Source: Streptomyces sp. ISL-87 (lineage in GTDB: Bacteria; Actinomycetota; Actinomycetes; Streptomycetales; Streptomycetaceae). From it: a stretch of DNA of 64,000 bases. How positions within the stretch are numbered: position 1 is the first letter of the stretch; every line of letters begins with the position of its first letter. The position numbers were made by a program, and so were the translations under genes. The stretch covers positions 27,309 through 91,308 of the forward strand of contig NZ_JAGGOY010000079.1 of the NCBI RefSeq assembly GCF_018614095.1, written 5' to 3'. Positions 54,240 to 61,748 of this stretch are shown here, piece after piece. The notes under the pieces were generated by a model that was not told the origin of the DNA, searched no databases, and saw only the letters and a list, made by a program, of their open reading frames with translations.

Positions 54240-55828
54240 GATGTCACCGCCGAGCGGGCGTTCGCCTTCAGGCGCATCACTTTCGCGCGCAATTGCTCAC
54301 CCTTCTCGCGACTCGCCACGTCGGCTGCATCGACCATGTCATCTGCGTCGGCTACGTCACCCGCGTCCGCTACGCCGGCTGCGTTGTCCACGGGGGCTGC
54401 CTGTTGTTGCAGTCGCCAGCCGGCCAGGTCCAGCTGAGCGGACTGCAGCCGGAGCAGCGCCAGCGCGGCATTGCGCCCGTACCACCGCCAGGTGCCCGCC
54501 AGTGCCCAGAACCGCAGCGCCGGATTGGTCAGGAAGGGCGCTTCTCCGGGGGTAATGGCCCCGCCCTCCGCCGCCTCGGCCGACAGCGCGACCTGCGCCG
54601 CCAAGGCCCGTGCGCGCCTCCCGGTCATCAGCAGAAGGACGGCGAGCACGATGAAGGGCGCCTGCGGGAGCAGCCAGAGGAGCGGGGAGACGACCAGGGT
54701 GTCGAAGGCCGAGCCGACCTCGATGTGATCACCGACCAGGTGTGAGAGCCACGCCGACAGTATTTCGGTGGCCACGGCGCCGCCGACCGCTGCCACGAGG
54801 GCCGCCCCGGCGATGAGCGCGCGCCGTCTGCGCTGCCGCGTCTGGGCTGCGAGGCCGAGCCCGGCCCCGAGCAGCGCACCGCACGCCACCTGCCCACCGA
54901 GTAGGCCGATCGACTGCCGGATCCAGTACTCGAAGCCGCCTGTCGCCCCGGTGAACGAGCTCATCGCGCCGTACAGCCGGATGAACAGGACGCTTTCCAC
55001 GAAGGTGTACCCGAGCCCGACCGCGGCTCCAAGGACAAGACCGGTCACGGTATCGGTGACCCGGTGCCGGAACAGGAGCAGGATCATCACAACGCCTGCC
55101 GCGACGAGCAGCACGTTCACAACGCTCAGATGCAGGATCAGGAAGTCAATCACGCGGTAGAGGCCCTGGAGGGGTGCGGTGAGGTCGGCGGGCGAGCCTG
55201 GATCCTTGAGCAGGTAGCCGTAGACGGTCGCGAACGCGAGGCCGCTGTAGGCACGGCCCAACCCGAACACGATGAACGCGCCCCAGCCGAACGCGGTCAG
55301 CAGTACCGACAGCGGCAGCCGGGCGAATCTCTGGCCGTGGTGCAACAGCCACAGGACGAACGCCGTACTGGGCACGCAGGCGAGCGCAGTCAGCGGATAC
55401 GTGGCAAGGACCGCCAGCCCCATCAAAGCGAACGGACCCAGCAGGGCCACCAGGGTCGCCCAGGTGAGAACCACGGCCCGGCGGCCCGCCGGGCGAGTGA
55501 TCATCGCGAATACCTGGAGCAGCGCACCCACCACGATGCCCGCCATCACGGCCCAGAAGACCATCCGTGGCATGGACAGCAGCCGATCGAGCGAGCCGAA
55601 CGGCCCTCTGTTCATTTGCTGGGAGATCGACTTCGGCAGCTCATAGAAGATCGACACGGCTGGCTCGTCCGGCAGCAGGTGCGGCCGGGTGATGTTGAGC
55701 AACAGCTCCACGAGGTACAGCGCGATCACCAGCCGGGCGATCAGCAGTGCCCACCCCCTCGCCAGTGCGTCGTCGCGTATGCGCCTGGGCACGGCCGAGG
55801 TCTTGGGGGACGGCAGGCTGTCGGTCAC
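54236..55828 (-). CDS. Polytopic membrane protein (operon gene 2), weak PrsW-like motif
   Basis: 530 aa from GTG 55828 (GTGA overlap). About ten to twelve helices. One helix, LVLGAAVGLGYTFVESVLFIRLYG, resembles the second PrsW motif (AxVGLGFxxxEN), and SHLVGDHIEVGSAFD may hold another polar element; the other PrsW motifs are not evident, so a protease call is not made. The C-terminus has an Ala/Asp/Val low-complexity stretch (ADAGDVADADDMVDAADVA) and a basic end. Likely the membrane core of the four-gene system. Confidence 0.7.
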   Translation of the reverse strand: MTDSLPSPKTSAVPRRIRDDALARGWALLIARLVIALYLVELLLNITRPHLLPDEPAVSIFYELPKSISQQMNRGPFGSLDRLLSMPRMVFWAVMAGIVVGALLQVFAMITRPAGRRAVVLTWATLVALLGPFALMGLAVLATYPLTALACVPSTAFVLWLLHHGQRFARLPLSVLLTAFGWGAFIVFGLGRAYSGLAFATVYGYLLKDPGSPADLTAPLQGLYRVIDFLILHLSVVNVLLVAAGVVMILLLFRHRVTDTVTGLVLGAAVGLGYTFVESVLFIRLYGAMSSFTGATGGFEYWIRQSIGLLGGQVACGALLGAGLGLAAQTRQRRRRALIAGAALVAAVGGAVATEILSAWLSHLVGDHIEVGSAFDTLVVSPLLWLLPQAPFIVLAVLLLMTGRRARALAAQVALSAEAAEGGAITPGEAPFLTNPALRFWALAGTWRWYGRNAALALLRLQSAQLDLAGWRLQQQAAPVDNAAGVADAGDVADADDMVDAADVASREKGEQLRAKVMRLKANARSAVTS

Positions 55829-56181
55829 CGGGCACCACCCGGGGCGGCGGGTGCACCGGGCAGGCCGGTCGGAAACTGACGGAGCAGGTCCGAGGGCAGG
55901 CTGGTGGGAAAGTCCGTCGGAAAGTCCGTGGGAAAGTCAGAGGGGAACCGCGTCGGTAAGCCGCCCGGTAACGAGGGGGCGGACGGGAAATCGGACGGGA
56001 GCCGCGGAAGCGGCGTCCCACCCGGAAGAGTTGGCATGTTGGGCATCTCAGGCTCGTTGAGCCCGGCCAGACTGACCACGAGAGACACTCCCAGCAGCAC
56101 CGCGCCGATGACCGAGCCGATCACCACCAGTAACACCTGCGGCCGCGGCACCTCGTCGGCCACGTCGGTCACGCGATTCAT
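55825..56181 (-). CDS. Single-TM protein with FPTD repeats (operon gene 1)
   Basis: 118 aa from ATG 56181; the longer open frame upstream is not protein-like. One TM helix (VLLVVIGSVIGAVLLGVSLVVSLAG) is followed by an outside Pro-rich tail with short tandem repeats: LPRLPSDFPSAPSLPGG, then FPSDFPTDFPTDFPTS. First gene of a four-gene operon whose stops and starts all overlap. Confidence 0.7.
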   Translation of the reverse strand: MNRVTDVADEVPRPQVLLVVIGSVIGAVLLGVSLVVSLAGLNEPEMPNMPTLPGGTPLPRLPSDFPSAPSLPGGLPTRFPSDFPTDFPTDFPTSLPSDLLRQFPTGLPGAPAAPGGAR

Positions 56182-56276
56182 ACGCAATTCCTTAGTCGCT
56201 CGACGAGATCCCACGGAAGGGGCCCTGCGTCGGCGTTCAGACGAACCCATGCAGGCGTGCCGGGCCATGCTGTTAA

Positions 56277-56294
56277 CTGCGTTGCGCAACGCAG
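56277..56294. promoter_or_regulatory. Perfect 18-bp palindrome upstream of the four-gene operon
   Basis: CTGCGTTGCGCAACGCAG reads the same on both strands. It is 96 bp upstream of the first operon gene (56181) and 82 bp downstream of the hydrolase remnant. On the minus strand it follows a TATATAGCC-like -10 sequence. It is probably an operator for a dimeric regulator; an alternative is a terminator stem without a loop. The regulator is not identified. Confidence 0.6.
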
Positions 56295-56375
56295 GCTATA
56301 TACGGCATGCGTCGGAGTACAGGGGCACCCGGGCCCCGCAGAAAATTGGCGTGAACACGTCAGTCTGCACACGCG

Positions 56376-56798
56376 TCAGTCCTGTACGAGGAAGTCGGTG
56401 ATGAGCTTCAGCCACTCCTCCGGGCGCTCGGCGAACGGCAGGTGTCCCGTAGGAAGTTCGGCGACCTCCGCCGCCGGGATGCCGACGGCGAGCTCGCGCT
56501 GGAGGGCGGGAGAGACGAGCGGGTCGCCGGTGGTGACGACGACCAGGGTCGGCACCGCCATGCCGGCGAGATCCGCGCGGACGTCGATGCGCCGGACCAG
56601 ACCGACCTGGTCCCCCGTGCCGGACGGGATGAGCGGCGCGATCTGCTCGGCAGCGGCCTGAACCCGGGCGGGTGTGAGCGAGTTCAGCACAGGTGCGCTC
56701 AGGGCCATCAGGTTCAGGTATTCGGCGAGCAGGGAGTGCTGACCCGACTCGAACAGCTGATGCCAGACGGAGACGTCGAGGACCGCCCGCTCCGCCAT
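56376..56798 (-). pseudogene. Alpha/beta hydrolase, C-terminal half only
   Basis: The frame from about 56798 reads VWHQLFESGQHSLLAEYLNLMALSAPVLNSL (lid helices), then LAGMAVPTLVVVTTGDPLVSPALQRELAVGIPAAEVAELPTGHLPFAERPEEWLKLITDFL with the catalytic Asp (TGDPLV) and His (PTGHLP). The GxSxG nucleophile elbow and the N-terminal strands are missing. The 5' end meets a TetR C-terminal remnant in head-to-head orientation. Confidence 0.85.
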
Positions 56799-57153
56799 CG
56801 CGGGGATGCTGCGGTACCTCGCCGCCGACTACACCGACCCGAGCCACCCGCCGGGCTGCCTCCTCATCACCGCGGCGACCAACTGCGGCCCCGGCTCACA
56901 GGACGTGAAGGCCGGCCTGCGGGCGATGCGGGAGGAGACGAAGGCTTCCTTCGCCGCCCGCATCCGCGCCGACGTCGACGCGGGCCTCCTCCCTGCGGAT
57001 GTGGACGCCGACGGGCTCGCGGCCTTCTACGCGGCCGTGATCCAGGGGATGAACCAGCAGGCGTGCGACGGGGTGGCACGCGAGGTGCTGGAGCGCGTGG
57101 CCGACGCGGCGATGGCGGCCTGGCCCGAGTCGGCACGGCAAGGCCCCCTCTGA
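56790..57153 (+). pseudogene. TetR regulator, C-terminal domain only
   Basis: From about 56790 the plus frame reads IAGMLRYLAADYTDPSHPPGCLLITAATNCGPGSQDVKAGLRAMREETKASFAARIRADVDAGLLPADVDADGLAAFYAAVIQGMNQQA and on to the stop at 57153. HPPGCLLI and the rest match TetR_C_11/16-type ligand domains. The helix-turn-helix and promoter are absent; the sequence begins at the head-to-head junction. In intact relatives such a TetR gene usually faces its target, here probably the adjacent hydrolase. Confidence 0.85.
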
Positions 57154-57177
57154 CCCGGTGCGCCGGCGGCCAGGCGG

Positions 57178-57906
57178 TCAGGCAGGGGCGTCGAGGAGAT
57201 GGGGGCCGTTGTTGCGGACGCTGTTGACCGCGGTCGACACCGGCCGCACCTCCAGCCGGCCGCCGGCCGGGGTGTGGAGCAAGGCGCGGAGCTCGTGGAT
57301 GTCCTGGCGGGTGGGATCGAGCCAGGCCTCGTAGTCCGCGGGGTCCAGGGCGAGGGGCATCCTCGGGTGGATCCGGCCGGCCGAGTCGGTGGCTTCAGTG
57401 GTGATGATCGCGGCCGTGACCAGCCAGGCGTCCGGATCATCCTGATCGGCGACGGCCGGGTCGCGCCAGAATTCGTAGAGACCGGCCAGGGCCATCACAG
57501 CGGTGTCCTCGGGCGCGATGAAGTACGGCTGCTTGTAGGCCTTCGCCGTGGCGGTGGCGGGGACGGGCTGCCATTCGTAGAAGCCGTCCGCGGGCAGCAG
57601 ACACCTTCGTTTGGCGAACGCCCGACGGTAGGCCGGCTTCTCGTGGACCGTCTCCACCCGAGCGTTGATCATCCGGGAACCGACACCCGGGTCCTTCGCC
57701 CACGAGGGCACCAGGCCCCACCGCAGGGTGCGCAGCCGGCGCTCCAGCTCACCGCTGCCACGGTCCGGGCGTTCCAGGACGGCCCACACCGGGTCAGTGG
57801 GGGCGACGTTCCAGCTCGCAGCCAGCGTCTCGCGCGGATCCCAGCGCGCCTCGAAGAGGCCGGCCAGGTCGGCGGGAGCGCGGGTGGAGGCATAGCGGCC
57901 GCACAT
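57178..57906 (-). CDS. yedK: SOS-response-associated peptidase, SRAP/HMCES family
   Basis: 242 aa. Begins MCGRYASTR with the catalytic Cys2 used to form a thiazolidine link with abasic DNA. Family motifs: WNVAPTDPVWAVLE (Asn/Pro-containing), LRWGLVPSWAKD, MINARVETVHEKPAYRRAFAKRRCLLPADGFYEWQ (catalytic Glu of FYEW), and the His in RIHPRMPLALDP. It protects abasic sites in single-stranded DNA in the cytoplasm. Confidence 0.95.
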   Translation of the reverse strand: MCGRYASTRAPADLAGLFEARWDPRETLAASWNVAPTDPVWAVLERPDRGSGELERRLRTLRWGLVPSWAKDPGVGSRMINARVETVHEKPAYRRAFAKRRCLLPADGFYEWQPVPATATAKAYKQPYFIAPEDTAVMALAGLYEFWRDPAVADQDDPDAWLVTAAIITTEATDSAGRIHPRMPLALDPADYEAWLDPTRQDIHELRALLHTPAGGRLEVRPVSTAVNSVRNNGPHLLDAPA

Positions 57907-58073
57907 GACCCCACTCTGCCACCCCGCCCCCAGGGGCGCGGCCAGGGCACACCGGGCCGGCCCCGGCGGGCTGCGCGGGTGGCGGTGCCGGGCGGCACCT
58001 CGACCGTGCGGCGGTCCGGGAAGGACGACCCATCCGCGACGACGACCCAGCCGGGCGGCGGTAACGGCATCAG

Positions 58074-58114
58074 CCCGGCAGGCAGGCAGGCAGCCCCGGC
58101 AGGCAGGCAGCCCC
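58074..58114. repeat. GGCA tetranucleotide repeat block
   Basis: Two similar units of the form CCCGGCAGGCAGGCAGC occur back to back, made of GGCA repeats. This looks like simple-sequence expansion in a non-coding gap. No known function. Confidence 0.8.
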
Positions 58115-58165
58115 GCCCGACGGGCGCCGGCGCCGGCACTGGCGCCCGTCAGGCCGCACGGTCAT

Positions 58166-58193
58166 GGCCGCACGGCCTTCTGGCCGTGCGGCC
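58166..58193. terminator. Hairpin terminator for the small minus-strand gene
   Basis: Perfect 12-bp stem (GGCCGCACGGCC and complement) with a TTCT loop, 33 bp past the stop of the gene at 58227-58520. Confidence 0.8.
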
Positions 58194-58226
58194 TTCGGTT
58201 CGGGCCGGTGGGACATCCCTGCGGTG

Positions 58227-58520
58227 TCAGGCCGCACTCGTGCCCCAGTGGAGCGGAACGCCGGTGCCGGCTCCCTCACGGACCCGTTCCACCACGGCTT
58301 GGTGCAGATCCCGGCTCTCCGGCTCCGACGAGCAGCCCACAGGGCTGCCGGACAGGGTGAACCAGTCCGACGAGCCGGTGTACTGGACCGCGACCTGCGC
58401 TTGGGCCCCCGTCCACGTCGTATGCACGGTCAGGTTGCCCGAGATGCGCCCCGCCTCCTCCGTACTCACGCCACCGGCCCCCGCATAGACCCCTGTCGTC
58501 GTCCACGATGCCCAGGCCAT
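58227..58520 (-). CDS. Small hypothetical protein (97 aa)
   Basis: ATG 58520 is preceded by GGAAGGGAGG. The sequence AWASWTTTGVYAGAGGVSTEEAGRISGNLTVHTTWTGAQAQVAVQYTGSSDWFTLSGSPVGCSS is beta-rich and polar, with one Cys and no signal peptide. The C-terminal half is more helical (LHQAVVERVREGAG). The strong ribosome site and downstream hairpin support it. Confidence 0.65.
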   Translation of the reverse strand: MAWASWTTTGVYAGAGGVSTEEAGRISGNLTVHTTWTGAQAQVAVQYTGSSDWFTLSGSPVGCSSEPESRDLHQAVVERVREGAGTGVPLHWGTSAA

Positions 58521-58716
58521 TCGGCATCCGCCTCCCTTCCTGCCCGGTCCCTTCGGCCCAGCGGTCGCGTAGATACCCGTCGATCCGCTCAAACCTCCGG
58601 CACTGTGTTTTCCTTCCGATGGTCTACCCCCATTGGCCCTATTCGTCACAGGGCCCTCTCATGGACAGCGGGCGGGGTTCCACTCGCCCCAGCGAATACA
58701 GGAGGGCGGTACGCCG

Positions 58717-58929
58717 ATGTATGAGATGCGCGCCGAGTCCACCGCCGACCGGCTCCGGCTGGTCTGGCACGTCCTCGCCAAGGAAACCCCTTCCAGCGCC
58801 TTGTGCGGATTCCTGCTCCGTCCTGAGCGTGCCGCACCTTCGGCGACAGAGCCCGGTGCCGAGCACTACTGCACCCCGTGCATGGACGCCTTCAGCCGGA
58901 TCATCGAATTGCCCGGAACATCCACATAA
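58717..58929 (+). CDS. Small Cys-rich hypothetical protein (70 aa)
   Basis: ATG 58717 with GGAGGGCGG upstream. The order ALCGFLLRPE...HYCTPCMDAF gives Cys at three positions (C, then CxxC), a possible zinc-binding arrangement, although the usual fourth ligand is uncertain (His of EHYC). Helical otherwise. Short and unassigned. Confidence 0.65.
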   Translation: MYEMRAESTADRLRLVWHVLAKETPSSALCGFLLRPERAAPSATEPGAEHYCTPCMDAFSRIIELPGTST

Positions 58930-58987
58930 GGTGGGCACCTCACCGTATTGATTCGTACGCGTAGCGCTACGGCACGGAGGCTGGACG

Positions 58988-59944
58988 ATGGCGGACACGG
59001 CGGAAAAGCGGACCATCACAGTGTTCGGTGCGAGGGGGGCGCAAGGCGGAGCGCTGGCGCGGGCGATCCTCTCGGACCCCGCCGGAGAATTCAGGGTGCG
59101 GGCCGTCACGCGCCAGCCCGACTCGGACGGGGCACGGGAGCTGGCTCGGCTGGGCGCGGAGGTGGTCCAGGCCGACATGGACGACGCGGAGACCCTGGTG
59201 CCGGCGTTCGAGGGCGTGTACGGGGCGTTCCTCATGACCAACTTCTGGGAGCACATGTCGGCGGAGAGGGAGAAGGCGCAGGCGGCCGCCATCGCCGGGG
59301 CCGCCGGGCACGCCGGCGTCCAGCACGTGATCTGGTCCACCCTGGAGGACACCCGCGAGTGCATCCCCCTCGACGACGACCGGATGCCCACGCTCCAGGG
59401 CTCGTACAAGGTGCCGGACTTCGACGGCAAGGCGGAGGCCGACCACTACTTCACCGACGCGGGCGCGCCCACCACCTTTCTGCGCACCACCTTCTTCTGG
59501 GAGAACCTGCTCACGACGTCCGCCCCGCAGCGCGGCGAGGACGGCATCCTCCGGCTCAACTTCCCCATGGGCACCAGCCGGCTCTCCGGTATCGCCGTCG
59601 ACGACATCGGCAAGACCGCGCTGGCGATCCTGAAGCGGGGCACCGACCTCATCGGCGCGACCGTCAGCATCGCCGGTGAGCACCTGCGCGTCGCCGACAT
59701 GGCCAGAGCCCTCACCGAGACGCTCGGCGAACCGGTGGAGTACCTCCCCCTGACCCCGGACGCCTACCGCGCCCTCGACTTCCCCGCGGCGGAGGAGGCG
59801 GGCAACATGTTCCAGTTCTACGCCGACTGCGAGGAGCGTTTCACCCGTGCCCGGGACCTCGCCGCGATCCGCGAACTCAATCCCGAACTACAGGACTTCG
59901 CGACCTGGCTGGCTGCGCATCGCGACGCGTTGCGCACGCCGTGA
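58988..59944 (+). CDS. NmrA/HSCARG-like NAD(P)-binding protein
   Basis: 318 aa. N-terminal Rossmann loop ITVFGARGAQGGALARAIL, then RVRAVTRQPDSDGARELARLGAEVVQADMDDAETLVPAFEGVYGAFLMTNFWEHMSAERE, the typical NmrA/HSCARG redox-sensor start. Later HVIWSTLEDTRE and FLRTTFFWENLL follow the extended SDR pattern. The usual YxxxK pair is missing (SYKVPDFDGK instead). It acts as a redox-sensing regulator or an NADPH-binding reductase-like protein. It is 43 bp from a decayed gene. Confidence 0.9.
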   Translation: MADTAEKRTITVFGARGAQGGALARAILSDPAGEFRVRAVTRQPDSDGARELARLGAEVVQADMDDAETLVPAFEGVYGAFLMTNFWEHMSAEREKAQAAAIAGAAGHAGVQHVIWSTLEDTRECIPLDDDRMPTLQGSYKVPDFDGKAEADHYFTDAGAPTTFLRTTFFWENLLTTSAPQRGEDGILRLNFPMGTSRLSGIAVDDIGKTALAILKRGTDLIGATVSIAGEHLRVADMARALTETLGEPVEYLPLTPDAYRALDFPAAEEAGNMFQFYADCEERFTRARDLAAIRELNPELQDFATWLAAHRDALRTP

Positions 59945-59959
59945 ACCCGGTCGGATGTG

Positions 59960-60252
59960 CACGGCGGCGGCCCGGACGTGGGCCGCCGCCGCTGGCGCGG
60001 TCAGGCGGGTGAGGTCTGGGCGGCCTGGATCAAAAGTGAGGTCGTCGATCGACTCGCCCACCGCCTGCCCCTGGTCTCGCAGGGCGCGGAAGCGCCCCAT
60101 GAACTGGTCCTTCGTCAAGGTCACCACCCTGCCCGCCTCGTCGCAGCGGATGTTCTCGGACTGCGGGTCGTAGAGGGCGTCCAGCCCTCGACGTCCATGG
60201 CGAGTCCGGCGTTCAGGTACTCCCACATACGAGCCACGAGCGACTGATCCAT
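59960..60252 (-). pseudogene. NTF2/SnoaL-like protein, frameshifted
   Basis: From ATG 60252 the frame reads MDQSLVARMWEYLNAGLAMDVEG, an NTF2-like start helix. After an indel near 60183 the next frame reads GLDALYDPQSENIRCDEAGRVVTLTKDQFMGRFRALRDQGQAVGESIDDLTFDPGRPDLTRL and then loses pattern. These are the cone-shaped NTF2/SnoaL-like folds. One indel would restore part of the gene. Confidence 0.68.
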
Positions 60253-60279
60253 GATTACTTCGCCTCGGGGGCAGGGGGT

Positions 60280-60453
60280 TTAGGTGTCCATGCCGGCGAG
60301 GACCCGGTCGGCGGTGTAGTGGGGGCACCCGTCGGTGTGCCAGGTGACGGTCAGCCGGCCCTCGTGGCAGTACAGGGTCCGCGCGTCCCCGTCAGCCGGG
60401 CGCGCCTGACAGTAGGAGCAGACGACGGTCTTCGGCCGAAGCGCATCGAACAT
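60280..60453 (-). CDS. 57-aa zinc-ribbon-like protein
   Basis: Not found by length-limited ORF callers. ATG 60453 has GGAAAGGGG upstream. The protein runs from MFDALRPKTVVCSYCQARP through TLYCHEGRLTVTWHTDGCPHYT and ends VLAGMDT. Four Cys and two to three His (CSYC ... YCH ... WHTDGCPH) form a plausible zinc knuckle. It lies 27 bp upstream of the NTF2-like remnant on the same strand. Function unknown; possibly regulatory. Confidence 0.65.
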   Translation of the reverse strand: MFDALRPKTVVCSYCQARPADGDARTLYCHEGRLTVTWHTDGCPHYTADRVLAGMDT

Positions 60454-60700
60454 GGCCACCCCTTTCCGCCAGAGGCAAGCACGCCCCGCGTTGTTCCACG
60501 TCTATCAAATCCAGGGGGCCGCCGGACCACTACCCGCCGGTACCTGTCCGGTTCTGCGAGATTTCCTCATCCACCGTAGGCCTCTCCCGGCCCATGTCGT
60601 GGGGGGACGGCCGGCCAACCCACGGCGGTACGGGGCGGTGCACTCATCAGCGGCGGCGTCCTGGCAGTTTCCGTCGCCGCACAGAATCGTTTGGCCGTGT

Positions 60701-61024
60701 ATGGCCACGACGCAGTACGCCGCCCCTGCCTCAACGGCACGACACCGGGCGCCAGACGGTCCTTCTTCCCTGCCGGGCATCCCCCGCCAGCAGACCGGAA
60801 GCGGTCTGGAAGCCGGCCGGGCGCCACTCTTCGATCAACTCGCCCGCGAATGGCAGGCTCGCGGTGCCACCGTCCCGGGCCTGCCCGACCCGGTCTGGGA
60901 CGAGCTCATCTCCTACAAGCATTTCCAGCGCGAGACACAGGACACGCTCCGCAGCCTCCACCTCGACAGCGCCGACCCGCCACCCACCCGAAGCGCGGCG
61001 AGGCCACGCTGGCGGCGAGCCTGA
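60701..61024 (+). CDS. Hypothetical 107-aa protein
   Basis: ATG 60701, with no clear ribosome site. N-terminal half polar and Pro/Ser rich, C-terminal half compact: APLFDQLAREWQARGATVPGLPDPVWDELISYKHFQRETQDTLRSLHLDS. This resembles small helical proteins found beside actinobacterial regulatory genes, but I cannot name a family. The start may lie downstream. Confidence 0.5.
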   Translation: MATTQYAAPASTARHRAPDGPSSLPGIPRQQTGSGLEAGRAPLFDQLAREWQARGATVPGLPDPVWDELISYKHFQRETQDTLRSLHLDSADPPPTRSAARPRWRRA

Positions 61025-61201
61025 CGCCCGCCGCCCCGTGTCGTCTCAACCCGTGTACCGAAAGGGCGCGCGCTTCAACATTTTGTGTATCTTGATCGCC
61101 GCTCAACTGCCGGTGCCCAGGGAGACGGATCACCTGACGCACCCGCCAGGACCGGGCGCACTCCGACGGGGCCCTCCCCCGCACAGAGCAGGAGCACGAC
61201 C

Positions 61202-61666
61202 TTGACCATCCCGCACATGGCAGGGGACCCCGCGTCTCGCATCATCGGCTACGCACCCGGTGTCTTCGACCTCTTTCATGTGGGTCACCTCAACCTGCTC
61301 CGGCAGGCCCGGTCGCACTGCGATCATCTCGTCGCAGGGGTGTTCGTCGACGAGGTCGCCGCACGCAAGGGGAACCCGCCCGTCGTACCGCTCCACGAGC
61401 GGCTGGAGATCGTGCGTTCCGTGAAGTACGTCGACGAAGCCGTCGCGGACGCCACACCCGGGATGATGGAGGCCTGGCGGCAGATCGGTTTCCACCGCCT
61501 GTTCACGGGCGAGGACTCGCAGGGCACCTCGGACGGGGCCCAGTGGCAGCGGGAAGTCGGCGGCGTCGGGGTCGAGGTGGTGTACCTGCCGTACACCACG
61601 GACGTCTCCAGCACGACGCTGCGCAGGAAGCTCCAGCTGCTGCTCGGCCCGGACGAGACGCCATAG
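61202..61666 (+). CDS. Cytidylyltransferase-family nucleotidyltransferase
   Basis: 154 aa from TTG 61202 (GGAG upstream; ATG 61217 is the alternative). The nucleotide-binding motif is GYAPGVFDLFHVGHLNLLRQA (HxGH), followed by VAGVFVDEVAARKG and later TGEDSQGTSDG and YLPYTTDVSSTTLRRKL. This corresponds to the RTEGISTT element of glycerol-3-phosphate or ethanolamine-phosphate cytidylyltransferases, but Arg is Tyr and Gly is Asp. It activates a phosphorylated alcohol with CTP or ATP. The gene faces the kinase gene. Confidence 0.88.
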   Translation: MTIPHMAGDPASRIIGYAPGVFDLFHVGHLNLLRQARSHCDHLVAGVFVDEVAARKGNPPVVPLHERLEIVRSVKYVDEAVADATPGMMEAWRQIGFHRLFTGEDSQGTSDGAQWQREVGGVGVEVVYLPYTTDVSSTTLRRKLQLLLGPDETP

Positions 61667-61748
61667 GGTCCGGGCCCGTCCCAGCCGGGGAACCGGTGCG
61701 GGGGCACAACGCGGGAAGCCAGGCGGCCCAGCGCGACGGCGATGTCGG

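Larger units (their letters stand above)
57907..58226. other. Non-coding gap with GGCA repeats and a hairpin
   Basis: No gene supported. It contains a GGCAGGCA repeat block at 58074-58114 and a strong hairpin at 58166-58193, both listed separately. It must also contain the promoter of the SRAP gene. Confidence 0.5.

Noticed and set aside
54236..55828. Calling operon gene 2 a PrsW protease
   Set aside because: Only one of the expected motifs is visible; the EExxE and final His motifs are not found.
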